A DNA stretch of 64,000 nucleotides from Phoronis australis (lineage: Eukaryota > Phoronida > Phoronidae). A program made the position numbers and the translations under genes. The stretch covers positions 250,748 through 314,747 of the forward strand of contig NMRA01000290.1 in assembly GCA_002633005.1 (NCBI GenBank). The letters are read 5' to 3'. Below are positions 37,301 through 46,900 of this stretch, in pieces. Positions within the stretch are counted from its first letter, which is position 1. Every line of letters starts with the position of its first letter. The notes beneath the pieces were generated by a model that made no database searches, had not been told where the DNA came from, and worked only from the letters and a program-made list of their open reading frames with translations.

Positions 37301-40300
37301 GGAAATCTTCAAAAATCGCAGGGGGGCGCTTAACCGAGCAGTGGGCGGTTAAATCGAAAATCCACCTAAAGTAGGGGGTGGGCGGTTAACTGAGCATGGG
37401 CGTTTACCCGAACGTTTACGGTAATTCATTTTTTGTTCCTACACAGGATAAAATGCAGCTTTAAATATAACTCTTTTTACATTATTCTTAGTTAAAATGT
37501 GTCTCATAATATTGAGACACCCTGTATTATGACAGTCCCACTGCATTATACACACATTGCCTATTAGACTGACAGGGTCAATAAATACCTAGTATGTACC
37601 TAACCTAGAGCAGAATTACATGTTCAAACTATTTTAGATCTCATTTTCTTCAGGCTGATGAGCTTTTGACAGACGTTCAACAACCTAGTTTGTAAGCATG
37701 TTTATAACTTGCTCAGTCTAAGCTAAAACACCTTTCTCAAGTGCTGATAAAAGTGCAGTGAGGGTCATTGGATGATAGTGCCTGCAATGCAGCCAAGACT
37801 AAGGGAAGGTAGCACAATGAAAATATATTAGTATGAAAATCACTATTTCTCTACGAGTACTGATTTCACAAAGGCTAGGCTTAATATTTTTCTCATATAT
37901 TATCACTTCTTAGTCAAGATTATTGGTTTTATTCATCAAGAAGTCACAACAGAATACCTAGTATTCTATTGTGGAACAACAATGCTGCTGATTTCATTGA
38001 CAAGTGAAATGACTGTAAATACAGGACCCACATGTTGACTATAGGTTGTTAGTCCCACTTGGTGGTTACCATTGACACAGGCACTGACCTAAAGCAAACA
38101 ATGCTTGTAGTGTCATTAGATGTAAAAACACCCAACATTTTTACTGAATGGGGAAATCTTTTTAAGATTCATTGCAAACTGATATGGATCACAGCTGAGG
38201 CTGCTACTTTAAAACCTGGGTTCCGGTCTTTTCATTTGAGACCACTTTCTGCTAAATCAGAGGCAAAGGATTATGGTCACAAGTCGAGTTTCTGAATCAA
38301 TTGATTCCCCACCACCATCCTAATTTTGCTGTTGTTTCGCAATCTAATACACTAAACTGAGCTGTTTATTTCTTAACACCATACGCCTACACAGTACTAC
38401 TGGTAGAAATATCTCAACAGTTTTCATGGGGGATGCAAGAATAATATTATATTATTTTGTTACAAACAATTAATGTTTAGTTAGTCTGGCTGGCCTCTTC
38501 AATGAAAAATACTGCACCCCAAGAAAGCCCTGAAGACGGAAATTCACATAGGACAATGAAATAAGGCTGAACTATTGTCGGTGGCAACTCCCCTGGTTTG
38601 CGGAGTTTTGGTCAGTGTTCAGACAGGTATCAGTGGGAAAGTGGAAATCCCAAATTTAACAACTGTTTACATACCACATTTGAGAAGGTTTGGTCAAAGG
38701 ATCGCAGACAGAGCTGGTGCGACAAAAAATGGCTGTCACAGCGCCACAATGCGTCCAATTTCGCTCACAAACCAGAGTCCTCGAGTCACTGATTAGATGA
38801 ACATTGTATGTAAAATAAATATCAATTAAACGAAAAATGCAATCTCTAGCACAAATGCGATATTAGCCAACAAAGTGCAGCAATAAAAAGACAATAAAGG
38901 AACAGTCATTTGAATAATTCGAGACCAGTAAGTCCTAACGAGAAATGGATGACACAATACAGAGAGCACTTTAGCGAATATTTTCAGAAAGATCCGTCAA
39001 AGGATTACCCAAGATATGGCATGAAAATCCAGTCAATTATCGAGCAGTCACAGGAAAATCTCAAATAACTTGAAACAGTAAGTCATAGAGAAAAACAAAT
39101 TGCTCACTTCCTACAGCGCTTGAAATGATCTATCCACTGAAAAAATTCAGAAAAATCCTACCAGAAAGAGTGGAGCTGACACTCTACAAACTGAAACACC
39201 ACAATGCCATCTTGCACCTCATGCAACCAAACAATAAGCTTTGAGCTATTCAAAAATACACTTTTTGTGTAAATTCCGTCCTGATCAGATAAAAAAATGC
39301 GCCCTGTAGCGTGCAAATAAGAAACAAATAAATTTTCATGACAAAACAAGACTTGACTTGGACAAATTTCATTTCACTAAGTAATAAATGAAAGCTCAGG
39401 GCATAAGAGTTAGCGAAACAAGGGTTTGGCCCAAGACAGGACATTCCAAAGAGCACATGTCAATCCTAGGTGGGATATCTATTGTTTCAAAGTAGGGTAA
39501 CGTGGGACCACTTCCTAGGGAAAAGATTGAAAGTAATATGTGACAATGTGCCTCTGCATCAAAAAACGTTGCCAGTAAGTTAACATTCTGAATTTAGGTA
39601 TGACGAGGCGGTGATTGTCATTAGGTCTAGTCAAGTACTTGCATGTATCATGAATGCAAGAAAAATGATGATTACTAGTAATTCCTAGAACTTTTAGATC
39701 AGCCCTGTCATGGAGTACCGGTATTTGGAATATGTCCAAAAGAGATTTATTACAATTGCCCAATACTGTATTGCAATTACTAAAAAAGAATGTCAAAGCA
39801 TTGTAATGATCAAAGCTTTCTTGTCTGTAAATATTTTTCAAAGGATTTCCCGCTGGGAAATTTCATGTTTTGGTCAAGTCATACTCTACGGCACATTAGC
39901 TTATGTTTTAATTGGTTATACCTCCCCTTTAGCCGCATTTACATAGGAAACAGCCGTCACGGAGCAACTAAAATGGAACAGGCGATTGGGCGCAAGTGTG
40001 TGTGTAAACACAATTGACGCGGAGCAAGCTGGCCATTTTTGACATGGTTTGACAGGTTGAGCGAGTTGCACTCCATCAGGAGCTCGAGTGTCAACTACAC
40101 ATCTAAACACAACTGAGGCAGAGTGGAAAGGGGTCATCTTTCAATGCACTTGCGCAATAGCATATTTTCGGGTGATCCGCTGGTTTAGACGTTCGCTATA
40201 ATTGTTTATGTGAGCATACAAAGAAGTCTGTGTAAATGAATCATGCTGATCCAGATTGCGATCTAATGTTGTGTAAATGCGACTTACGTGAAACAAGTCG

Positions 40301-43300
40301 CATCATGACATCGCGCACTGTGACAATTGTTCCTCATGAAAAAAACACCGCTTGAAAGAATTTGAGGAGAGATAATGGTAATGGTTTGGGTACCTCATTG
40401 CAATTAGATACTTCCTTACTAGGACCTAAGTGCAGTCCACACACAGACGTACCCTAGAAAAAAATTATTCCTGGAAGAGTTGTCGCTACTGACATTTGGA
40501 AGCTGTCTGGATAATATTTAAATCACTGCAACTTGCTCCACATTATCAAGGTTGGGTAACTTTTTCTATGGTAACTTGTCCCATTTCTAATCGGTTTGTG
40601 GCTGCAAACCTGGCGCAAAGCGGCAGTAATTATCAGCTGCATGCTCGCATAGTTTACATGGAACTTTTTTTTTCATGCCGTATTCACATTCGCATTTTTG
40701 CAAAGGTTCAAATGCCCAGAGCGAGAACTCATACGTGTGTGCATCCAGTGATGTGCATGAAAGTGGGGCTAGTTGCTCTAGGGTGGGAAATATGACTGAA
40801 TGTTCCCCAAAGGTATAAATCTATCCAAGCTCAACGGACAAGGCCTGATATAACTAAGACCCAATGTTCATCTGATCCGATCAGAGTCTGTCACTATTCA
40901 GATTCTGACGATATTTTAGCAGCATTTAACTATGTTTGTCAACGAAGAAACTCTTTCTTTCACAAAGGTAAAAACGGATTGTTTGGTATGTTGCATCAGG
41001 CACCTAGGCTACACTGTAATTACATGTTGGCAGCTACGGTAGTTTTGTCGGCAAAATTCAGACACTTACCACTGGAAATTATACAATGGACTTCTGGGAT
41101 ATCACAAAAGTACAATATTCACAGCGCAACGTGACTGTTCTGATTTAACCAAGGCGAATTGTAATTTGATGAAAAATTACTTTTGTCGCACAAACAGGAC
41201 TAGCATGTGCATGCCATCGTCTCCACTAGGGCTATGCAACAGTTCGCCCCTATGAGGCCTTGGAACTTCCTGCCAGGCTCTGTACTTGCTTAAGATTTAT
41301 GTAACTATATCAATGGCGTTCTTTCACCTCATCAAAAGTACAATTTATTGTTAAACCATGTTCTCGTGTCAAAAACGACTTTCTTCACAGGCATATTTGC
41401 TCTTCCAAAGCAATGTCATTGTGTTCTTATCTCTTGCTTGAATGCATGAATCAAGTGACCTTCCCTAAGAAATGTCAGTAACTACTCACTTAAATGTGTC
41501 AATTTCTCTTCAATTAGGAAAATCACATTGGTCCCCTATCACATGAACACCCTCATGATTTTTTCTGCCATTCTTAATTTAGTCATGCCAAGAATTGTAC
41601 ATATCACTTGGCTTACCTCAAAATCCAACTCTGCCTGGTGGTTTGGTAATTGGTCCAATTATGGTGCACACCCAGCAGAATTAATGAGGAGCATCACAGG
41701 CTAGGTTATACAAAAGTTTTAGGTTGTAAATGTTGCATTTCTTGTCCAATTTTCAAAATTCAAAAACCTAAGCACATGTACTTTTCGCAAACTATTCAAA
41801 TATGCTATTTAAAAACCTTCAAAATGAAAATTTAAAAATAATTTTCTATTTTCGCACTCAGTGCGTTTATAATGGGTCTGAGAACAATAACATCAGCAGC
41901 CTGAGGCAATGTAATTAACTACAGCAGCATGGTGTCTTTGATCAATGCTGGTAAATTTCCAGGTGGCAAACCGGTGAGTAGCCAAATCTTGACTGGTGAG
42001 GGAGTATGTAGGATTCTTTTCATGATCTAAGTAGAAACCAAAAAGAGATATCTTTATTCATTAGCACCACGTGGAGAATATCGAGCTGCCTACTGAAATT
42101 AATTGCCATAAAAAGCCTGGAATTACCCTGAAGGCCACACTGCTTCAGTGACTAAAACTACCCTGCCACGGCAAGCACATTTCACATGCTTGGTTTGAAG
42201 CCATAATGAACTGTCAATTCTATAACCCCAGAAATCCTGTCTAATCTGAGTAAAGAGTAATTAAAACCAGAGAGCCTGATTTTATAATGGTAAAAAGTAA
42301 ACTAATCAAAAGTTGCTTTTTGATAAAATAATCAGAAGTTGAGGTTTAGTGCCTATAAGGGACCTTATGTACAAGTCGTCATATTTGCCCAAATATCTAC
42401 AAAATTGTAAATTTTAACTTTTGAATAAATATCTGTTGGTCGAAAGCCTGATTTTGATTTTTACTAGGAGGAAAATTGATACAAGTCTATTACTTTTTCA
42501 TAATTTTTTGTTTTTTGTTAGTTTCTGTGTTCGCACAATATAGGTTGCATTTCGTATCTGATCAACGTGGAATTTACATGCAATCTGTGTCTTGTGAATG
42601 GCTCAAAGTCTACAGCTCTTGTTTAAAATTAGAAACAAGATGACATTGTGGCGGCCATTTTTCCCTTTTTTTTGGTTCGCAGAACCATAGCTCTGCTGTC
42701 CAGATTTTCTTCTGCAGATAGATCATTTCACAGGCAACCAGATTTATGCTATTTGTTTTTCTTTGGGATTTACCACTCTTGACTTATTCAAGATTTTCAG
42801 ATAACTGCTCTCTAATTAAATTTTGTTTTTGTGGTGTTTCTTTGGCGTCCCTTGACAGATCTGTCAAAAATTTGGTATGTGGATAAATCATTTCAAGCGC
42901 AAACAGCATTGAGAAACCCGTTTCTCACTACGACCATTCTTGTGATATTCGATATTTTCTGCCGAGACGACTGTTCTTTGTTTCCAGTTACATTTTGTTG
43001 GTGCGTGGTAAACATCGCATTTTTCGTCTGATCAAAATGAAATTTACGTACAGGGTTTATGTAATCACTAGCTAAAGGGACTTCTGTTTTTGAGCAAAAT
43101 CAGATGCAAGATGTCACTATGGTGACCATTTTATTTATGTTTGCAATCCTTGAACCAATTCTCTGACCCATCCTCTTCAAATTTGGTATACAAATAGATC
43201 TCTTCACGGGCTGTCAGCAGTGCAAGATTGGTTTCTCGCTGATTTGATGACTTTCTATAACTGACTAATTCCTCAATTGACATTTAATGGTTTATAATTT

Positions 43301-46300
43301 ACTGTATATTGGTGTACTAGGCCTAGGGGTCATGGTTGTTAATGTTCTGGGTTTCGTCGTCGACTTCAACTTTAAAGTTTTATTCGATTTTGTCACTCCT
43401 CAGTGAGTTTTCATTTACTCTTTACCAGTCTGTCATTAATTAGGTTTGGTGACCATGTACAACAAATAACCAAATTTTATTTGATATAAATGCTCAAGAT
43501 GAGGTCTCAAAAATGCTTTAAAGTCTTCGTTTTCGCTTTAAGCAACTTTTATTTTTCATGAAAATCATAAATACGTTATTTTTGATAGCCATATAAAGTG
43601 GAGCATTTTTCAAACAATATGTAAAATTTTGAATAACAGGGCATAAAGTATAGACCTGAACGTGTCATATGAGTCTGGTCAGCCATTTATGAGATATGAT
43701 GTTCCAAGTTATCCAATTTGGACGATTCTAAGGTCCTACATTTATGGCAATGTAACAGCAGGACATATTTCTGAGAGTAGATAATTTGGATCTGTGTGTC
43801 AAAACACTGTAAGGCAATTAACTGTGGTTTGGTCAGTGTATCTGTAAATACTTATATTGCTATGGTTCTACGTTGTTTTTTTCCGTATGATTTACCTAGC
43901 TGTGCATACTAACAAAACATTTTGTGTTAGCATTGTGGCACACCAGTCGGAGCATTGGTTTGTATTGACCATCAAAATTCTGAGTGCTACCTCTTAAATT
44001 ATTTCATAGTCAAAAAGAGTGTAAAAAAGTTATCAGTCACTACTAAGTTCACCGCATAAGGTTTTTGTTTTGAAAATAAATTCAGACTTGATGAGGTAAC
44101 ATAACTAAGTTACTAGGCAGAAACTTCTGAAATTCATTTGGCAACTAGATATCAAGCAGCTGCTCTACAACTTTCGGAGTTGGTGCAAATTAAGACAAAT
44201 CAAGACAGATGATTTGATGAGTGTGACATAGGTTCTTTCAGTGGTTTATCGTAGTAAAGTACCAGCAAAGTGATTCCTAGCCATGCAGCCAGCTTAAGCT
44301 ATATCTATCGTCAAAGTGCAATATATAGTATACAGCTTTGCGCCAAGGCTACTTAGTAAGTGATTCTGAACTGAAACGGCTAGGAAGGGGGGCAATGACT
44401 GCCAACTGGTGTCGATAAAGCAATTGTGGTTGACAAGAGTCAGGGCCTTAATAATGGGCCCATTATTCAGTGGATGAAACTGCAGCACCATGCCATGAAT
44501 ATCACGCTTACAAGGAAGTCACGCATTTCTAAAGATATGCGGGAACTTTCACCGCTCGTCCTTCTGAGCGGCTTTTAACAGGATCAAAGAGAGCGTGGCA
44601 CCGGAGTCGGACACACTGTTGTGATGACTACATTGTCTGGTGAGAGCAAGACACAATTAAGAGTAATTACCCAACCATAAACTGTAGTAACCATCTCTGC
44701 CTGTTCATACCGGCGAATTTTCAAAATGCATAAACCAATAATTTTCGTTGAAAACAAGCACCACAGTGTTATTCAGCTGGAAAAAAACAACCACTAAAGT
44801 ATGGTTTTCAATTTTTAAAATCGATGAACTAAAAAGCATTGGGTACAATTGAAGATAAACGACCATGCGTATTGATATACTCGGTAGATTTACAAACACT
44901 GATCAGAGTTAACAATGTCACATTTATTTTTTTAATTTAATATTTTATTTCTTAAAAGAAGGAAAATAACAGCAAATGCAACACCATTCACACACCATTC
45001 ATATAGCCACGCACTCTTAATGAACAAATTACTTCCGAAATTATACACATGCGAGTAAATATATCTAAGTATTTACAGAGGGCTTCCCAAAAGGTGAAAT
45101 TCAGGGGTTTTTTTAAATAGATGGTCAGCTTTCGTCTAACTTTTAAAAAAAATTCAAATGTAGACTTGCTGCGGACCAAAGATGATTGAAACTGGCTTAA
45201 AGTTAGTACAGTATTAACCTCTTCAAAATTGAGTCCAAAATAGGCGTTTAAAATGTTAGTCTTAACTATATCCTTTCAATCATGTTTAACCAGATTTTTT
45301 ACTGGGAAACAGTTGTACATAACTTGTGCCCACTCTTCATTTTTTATGAGTGACAATGAAAAAGTTAGACTAGTTATGTAGTCAGTTCAACTAAAATTGT
45401 CCAAAGATTCAAACTTTCAGTTTGGATATCACCATATTTGCACTTTTGTATGTATTTTATGATTTGTGTTCAAATAAAGATTAAACTTGAACTAATGACA
45501 GGTGTAGTTTTGTTTGCCGCGAAATGTTTAAAGTATCTGTAACCTGGAAAGTTCAGGCATGGGTTCACAATTAACAAAATTAATTAAGTTTCTCTGGCGA
45601 TCAAAATCTAGCACTTCAAGTTTAAGAATAAAACAAAACGGTGAGAAGAAAACAAGTAGACATGACTATTACAAATGAAATAATGAAAACCGGCATGAAT
45701 TTAAGCGTATTTAACCATTTTTAACCATTTTGTTATATTTAAAATGTGCCAAGTTAAAATTAATTTCCACAGCTGCAGGCTATAATTGACTAAACGCAAT
45801 TACATTGCCCTGGATGCTGCAGGCCAACCAAGGAACTATTCACTACTTGCACATTTTGGTGGCGCTGTAAAAATAATTGTTGTGCATTAATTGTTGATTA
45901 GGTCAGATTAGGACACAATGCCTCGTTTTTACATCAGTTTTAACAATGCAAACACAAAAGCGCGAGTGTTCCGAACATGCAAAACCATTGTAATTTGAAC
46001 ACAACACCTCGTTTTCAAGCATAATGTCAAATTCGTGCAAGTAGTGAATGTGTTGCCTATATAACTGAACTCATTATAACTGACTGTGCAAATGCTAGAA
46101 CCAATTTGGGTGTAATAACAAACACCATGTTGAGACAGGTAGTGCTAGTTCTTACCTTTCCACTTCATTAGCTCAAATCTACAGCAATACAAAGGACGTG
46201 CTGAATAGGCATCACAAAAGTTGACTGGGGTTGAGAGAATCTGAGCAGTGATCAGTTACTAAGTAAGCGAGAAATTCTCCGGTGGTTCTCTATATCAGGG

Positions 46301-46588
46301 ACGGCCAGTGCCGTCAAAAGCGTACACTGTGCCTAACTTCCAGTACACAGTAACAGTGACTCACCAACTAAGCGACCAAATTCCGCAAAGGATGGCGTGC
46401 ATCCAAGAGATGACCAGATTATTCCACTTCCATTGGGCTTCCCAACCCACAACAGACTTCGGAGTTCCATAACGACAAACGCACTTGTGTAAAATTTGAA
46501 AGAAAATTACTGAAGACAACACGCCAAAATAACCATATTTTACATCAATGACAACGTTGGACGGCGAAACTGACTGTATCGACTCCAT
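21932..46588 (-). CDS. TLCD1/2: TLC-domain membrane protein of the TLCD1/TLCD2 family, complete four-exon gene
   Basis: Exons on the minus strand are 46588-46365, 25398-25316, 24446-24364 and 22393-21932; all junctions are GT-AG with matching phases, giving about 283 residues. Landmarks agree in order with vertebrate TLCD1/TLCD2: a Trp-rich KWNNLVISWMHAILCGIWSL segment at the first membrane span, then GYFIHDCIDIF, then the paired-His motif VVVHHIV, then ALLSEVNTIFLHTRKLLQL, a late hydrophobic span and a polar C-terminal tail. Several membrane spans are evident. In vertebrates TLCD1 and TLCD2 sit in the plasma membrane and limit incorporation of long polyunsaturated acyl chains into phospholipids, affecting membrane fluidity; a similar role here is inferred from family membership. 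Length is near the family's (about 250 to 265). Exon 3 resembles TLCD1 more than TLCD2, but I would not assign a strict orthologue. A possible ATTAAA signal is at 21610-21615 (minus strand). Confidence 0.87.
22978..23033. repeat. Short perfect inverted repeat, 17 bp arms
   Basis: Arms ATTTTGAGAACCAGTTT (22978-22994) and its reverse complement (23017-23033) flank a 22 base loop in an intron of the first TLCD gene. Confidence 0.85.
24364..24446 (-). CDS. TLCD1/2: First TLCD gene, exon 3 (GYFIHD and HH motifs)
   Basis: 83 bases between acceptor CTCTAG and donor GTAAGT. It encodes (G)YFIHDCIDIFTGVGVRTFW and then VVVHHIV, both hallmarks of the TLC domain. The exon in the second TLCD gene (61371-61289) has exactly the same length and phase. 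Confidence 0.88.
25316..25398 (-). CDS. TLCD1/2: First TLCD gene, exon 2
   Basis: 83 bases between an acceptor TTTCAG and a donor GTAAGG. It begins with the last base of a Cys codon and ends with the first base of a Gly codon. The peptide FYICPNMVNELVYGVSVYKF aligns with the TLCD1 loop following the first span. Confidence 0.83.
26203..26419. mobile_element. 217 bp TIR element with six TTAASCGCCCA motifs
   Basis: The ends TACCGTAAACGTTTGGGTTA and the inverted TACCGTAAACGTTCGGGTTA form 25 bp terminal repeats with two mismatches. Between them are six direct copies of TTAACCGCCCA or TTAAGCGCCCA. Ends flanked by TA suggest a TA target-site duplication. No coding capacity. Confidence 0.85.
26235..27106 (+). 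repeat. 436 bp tandem duplication including most of the TIR element
   Basis: 26235-26670 is repeated nearly base for base at 26671-27106 (offset 436). The second copy of the element lacks its left terminus. A CTC sequence at both breakpoints is possible microhomology. Confidence 0.9.
27110..27800. repeat. Dispersed repeat related to blocks at 10.6, 43.4 and 49.1 kb
   Basis: 27146-27240 (AATATAAATAGGTAAATAAA, ACAACAAGAATG, CTTTGTCAACAGAAACAGAA) recurs at 49136-49240. The AAATTTCATTTGATATAAATG, TTTTTGATAGCC and CATATGAATCTG-like blocks of 26560-27150 recur diverged at 43470-43700. 27520-27790 matches 10620-10890. Confidence 0.65.
28954..29358. mobile_element. MITE-like element, about 405 bp (second copy at 53.2 kb)
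   Basis: The left end GGGTCTCATCCTTTCACTCAAA and the inverted right end GGGTCTAATCTTTTTACTCAAA form terminal repeats. The interior has repeated TCGAG/CTCGA-containing blocks. The 53219-53625 copy matches along its length. Confidence 0.75.
29530..30500. repeat. Dispersed repeat shared with 59.9 to 60.5 kb
   Basis: Shared blocks include CTGCCACTAGGAGG (29654 region and 60088 region), GAAGATCCATCAAAG-like, CTAGACAGAA and CTCTTGGCT followed by AGTC-rich sequence. The order is the same in both places. No reading frame supported. Confidence 0.5.
30513..31199. mobile_element. TIR-like element with TACCCTAGAA termini (relative at 40.4 kb)
   Basis: The left end CCACAGTCAGCCTACCCTAG and the inverted right end TTTCCAGACTTACCCTAGAA are alike, and CCTAG-AA-AGTTAC motifs recur inside. 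The inverted right half matches 40435-40620 on the + strand. Possibly nested or fused copies, given the internal palindrome at 30769-30813. Confidence 0.65.
30769..30813. repeat. Perfect 19 bp inverted repeat, 7 base loop
   Basis: TTACCCTAGAACAAGTTAC (30769-30787) and its exact reverse complement (30795-30813). The arms are the same motif found at the ends of the surrounding element. Confidence 0.9.
33563..34958. mobile_element. 1.4 kb TIR element with TATTCGCCGTAATAACC ends
   Basis: The left end ATCGTATTCGCCGTAATAAC and the inverted right end CCATATTCGCCGTAATAACC are near-identical, each bordered by TA. Subterminal GCGCTTA/GCCC motifs resemble the smaller family at 26.2 kb. The interior has only short frames with no recognised domain, so it looks non-autonomous or decayed. 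Confidence 0.78.
35952..36508 (+). repeat. Direct repeat, copy 1 (before the N at 36532)
   Basis: Matches 37422-37968 nearly base for base, from TAATTCATTTTTTGTTCCTA to AATACCTAGTATTCTAT, with a few substitutions and a short indel near 36278. See the related assembly observation. Confidence 0.9.
36533..37423. mobile_element. Longer member of the TTAASCGCCCAC TIR family, left end lost at an N
   Basis: The right end ...CCCGAACGTTTACGGTA (to 37423) and the motif-rich segment 37265-37400 are the reverse of the element at 26203. The sequence from the N to 37225 is unlike the short copies and may be internal sequence of a longer element. A short open frame at 37064-36807 (minus) is not recognisable. 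The left end is not visible because of the N at 36532. Confidence 0.65.
37422..37968 (+). repeat. Direct repeat, copy 2 (after the element)
   Basis: Second copy of 35952-36508, here directly adjoining the right end of the TIR element. Confidence 0.9.
39934..40281. mobile_element. MITE-like element with GCATTTACA termini
   Basis: CGCATTTACATAG at the left and TGTGTAAATGCG at the right are inverted copies, with GTGTAAAC/GTTTACAC-like and GGAGCAA blocks inside. Similar GTGTAAAC-flanked segments occur near 5886-5945 and 27805-27880. Confidence 0.5.
40435..40790 (+). mobile_element. Relative of the TACCCTAGAA element at 30.5 kb
   Basis: CACACAGACGTACCCTAGAA at the left, ...GTTGCTCTAGGGTGGG at the right, and an internal stretch matching the minus strand of 31070-31200 (GAGTTGTCG, ACTGCAACTTGCTCCAC, GGGTAACTT). 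The open frame inside is carried by the repeat and is not supported as a gene. Confidence 0.6.
42490..43250 (+). repeat. Diverged tandem block of two to three units
   Basis: Blocks such as TCTGATCAACGTGGAATTTAC (42557) and TCTGATCAAAATGAAATTTAC (43028), and AAATTTGGTATGTGGATAAAT (42868) and AAATTTGGTATACAAATAGA (43180), recur in the same order. Not coding. Confidence 0.6.
46365..46588 (-). CDS. TLCD1/2: First TLCD gene, exon 1 (start codon, first membrane span)
   Basis: The ATG is at 46588-46586. The exon encodes 74 codons plus TG, ending at the donor GTGAGT (46364). The TG joins T at the start of exon 2 to make Cys. It contains a hydrophobic N-terminal stretch and the WNNLVISWMHAILCGIWSL block aligned to the TLCD1 region WRWHNLLVSFAHSIVSGIWA. 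Confidence 0.85.
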
Positions 46589-46900
46589 TCTTTATAATCT
46601 AACACTGTTAACAGCGGCTAACCAAGAGCTTCTTCCTGAAACAACCTAAAACATGCTTGTTTGTTGACACCGGGCGCCAGTCGGAAAGCGACGGTCAAGT
46701 GATTCAGTCTGGTGCTTCACGGATTTTCGTATGAAATTCAACCAAGGTGACCAGATCGCAAGTTGTGAATGATCCACGATAGATGGCAGTATACAGTCTA
46801 AAAGTGGGCGCGGTAAAAGTCTGCATTTCACGATGAAGCCTTTCAAGATGAAGTGTGTTGGCATCATTCATATCACATGACTTTATTAACTAAGGAAATA
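46589..46900 (-). promoter_or_regulatory. Probable promoter / 5' UTR region of the first TLCD gene
   Basis: The 250 bases before the start codon are more GC-rich than surrounding DNA, with CpGs (near 46668-46700, 46805-46815). This is position-based inference; no TATA box or initiator is clearly visible. Confidence 0.35.

Larger units (their letters stand above)
25399..46364 (-). other. About 21 kb first intron of the first TLCD gene
   Basis: It joins exon 1 to exon 2 with compatible phase. No further coding exon is recognised inside. It carries most of the inverted-repeat elements described here, a 436 bp tandem duplication, one single-N assembly gap at 36532, and a diverged repeated block at about 42490-43250. 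Confidence 0.7.

Noticed and set aside
40496-40795. 99-codon + frame similar to a minus-strand frame at 30878-31141
   Set aside because: The similarity comes from a shared repeat element; neither frame has a recognisable domain or intact counterpart.
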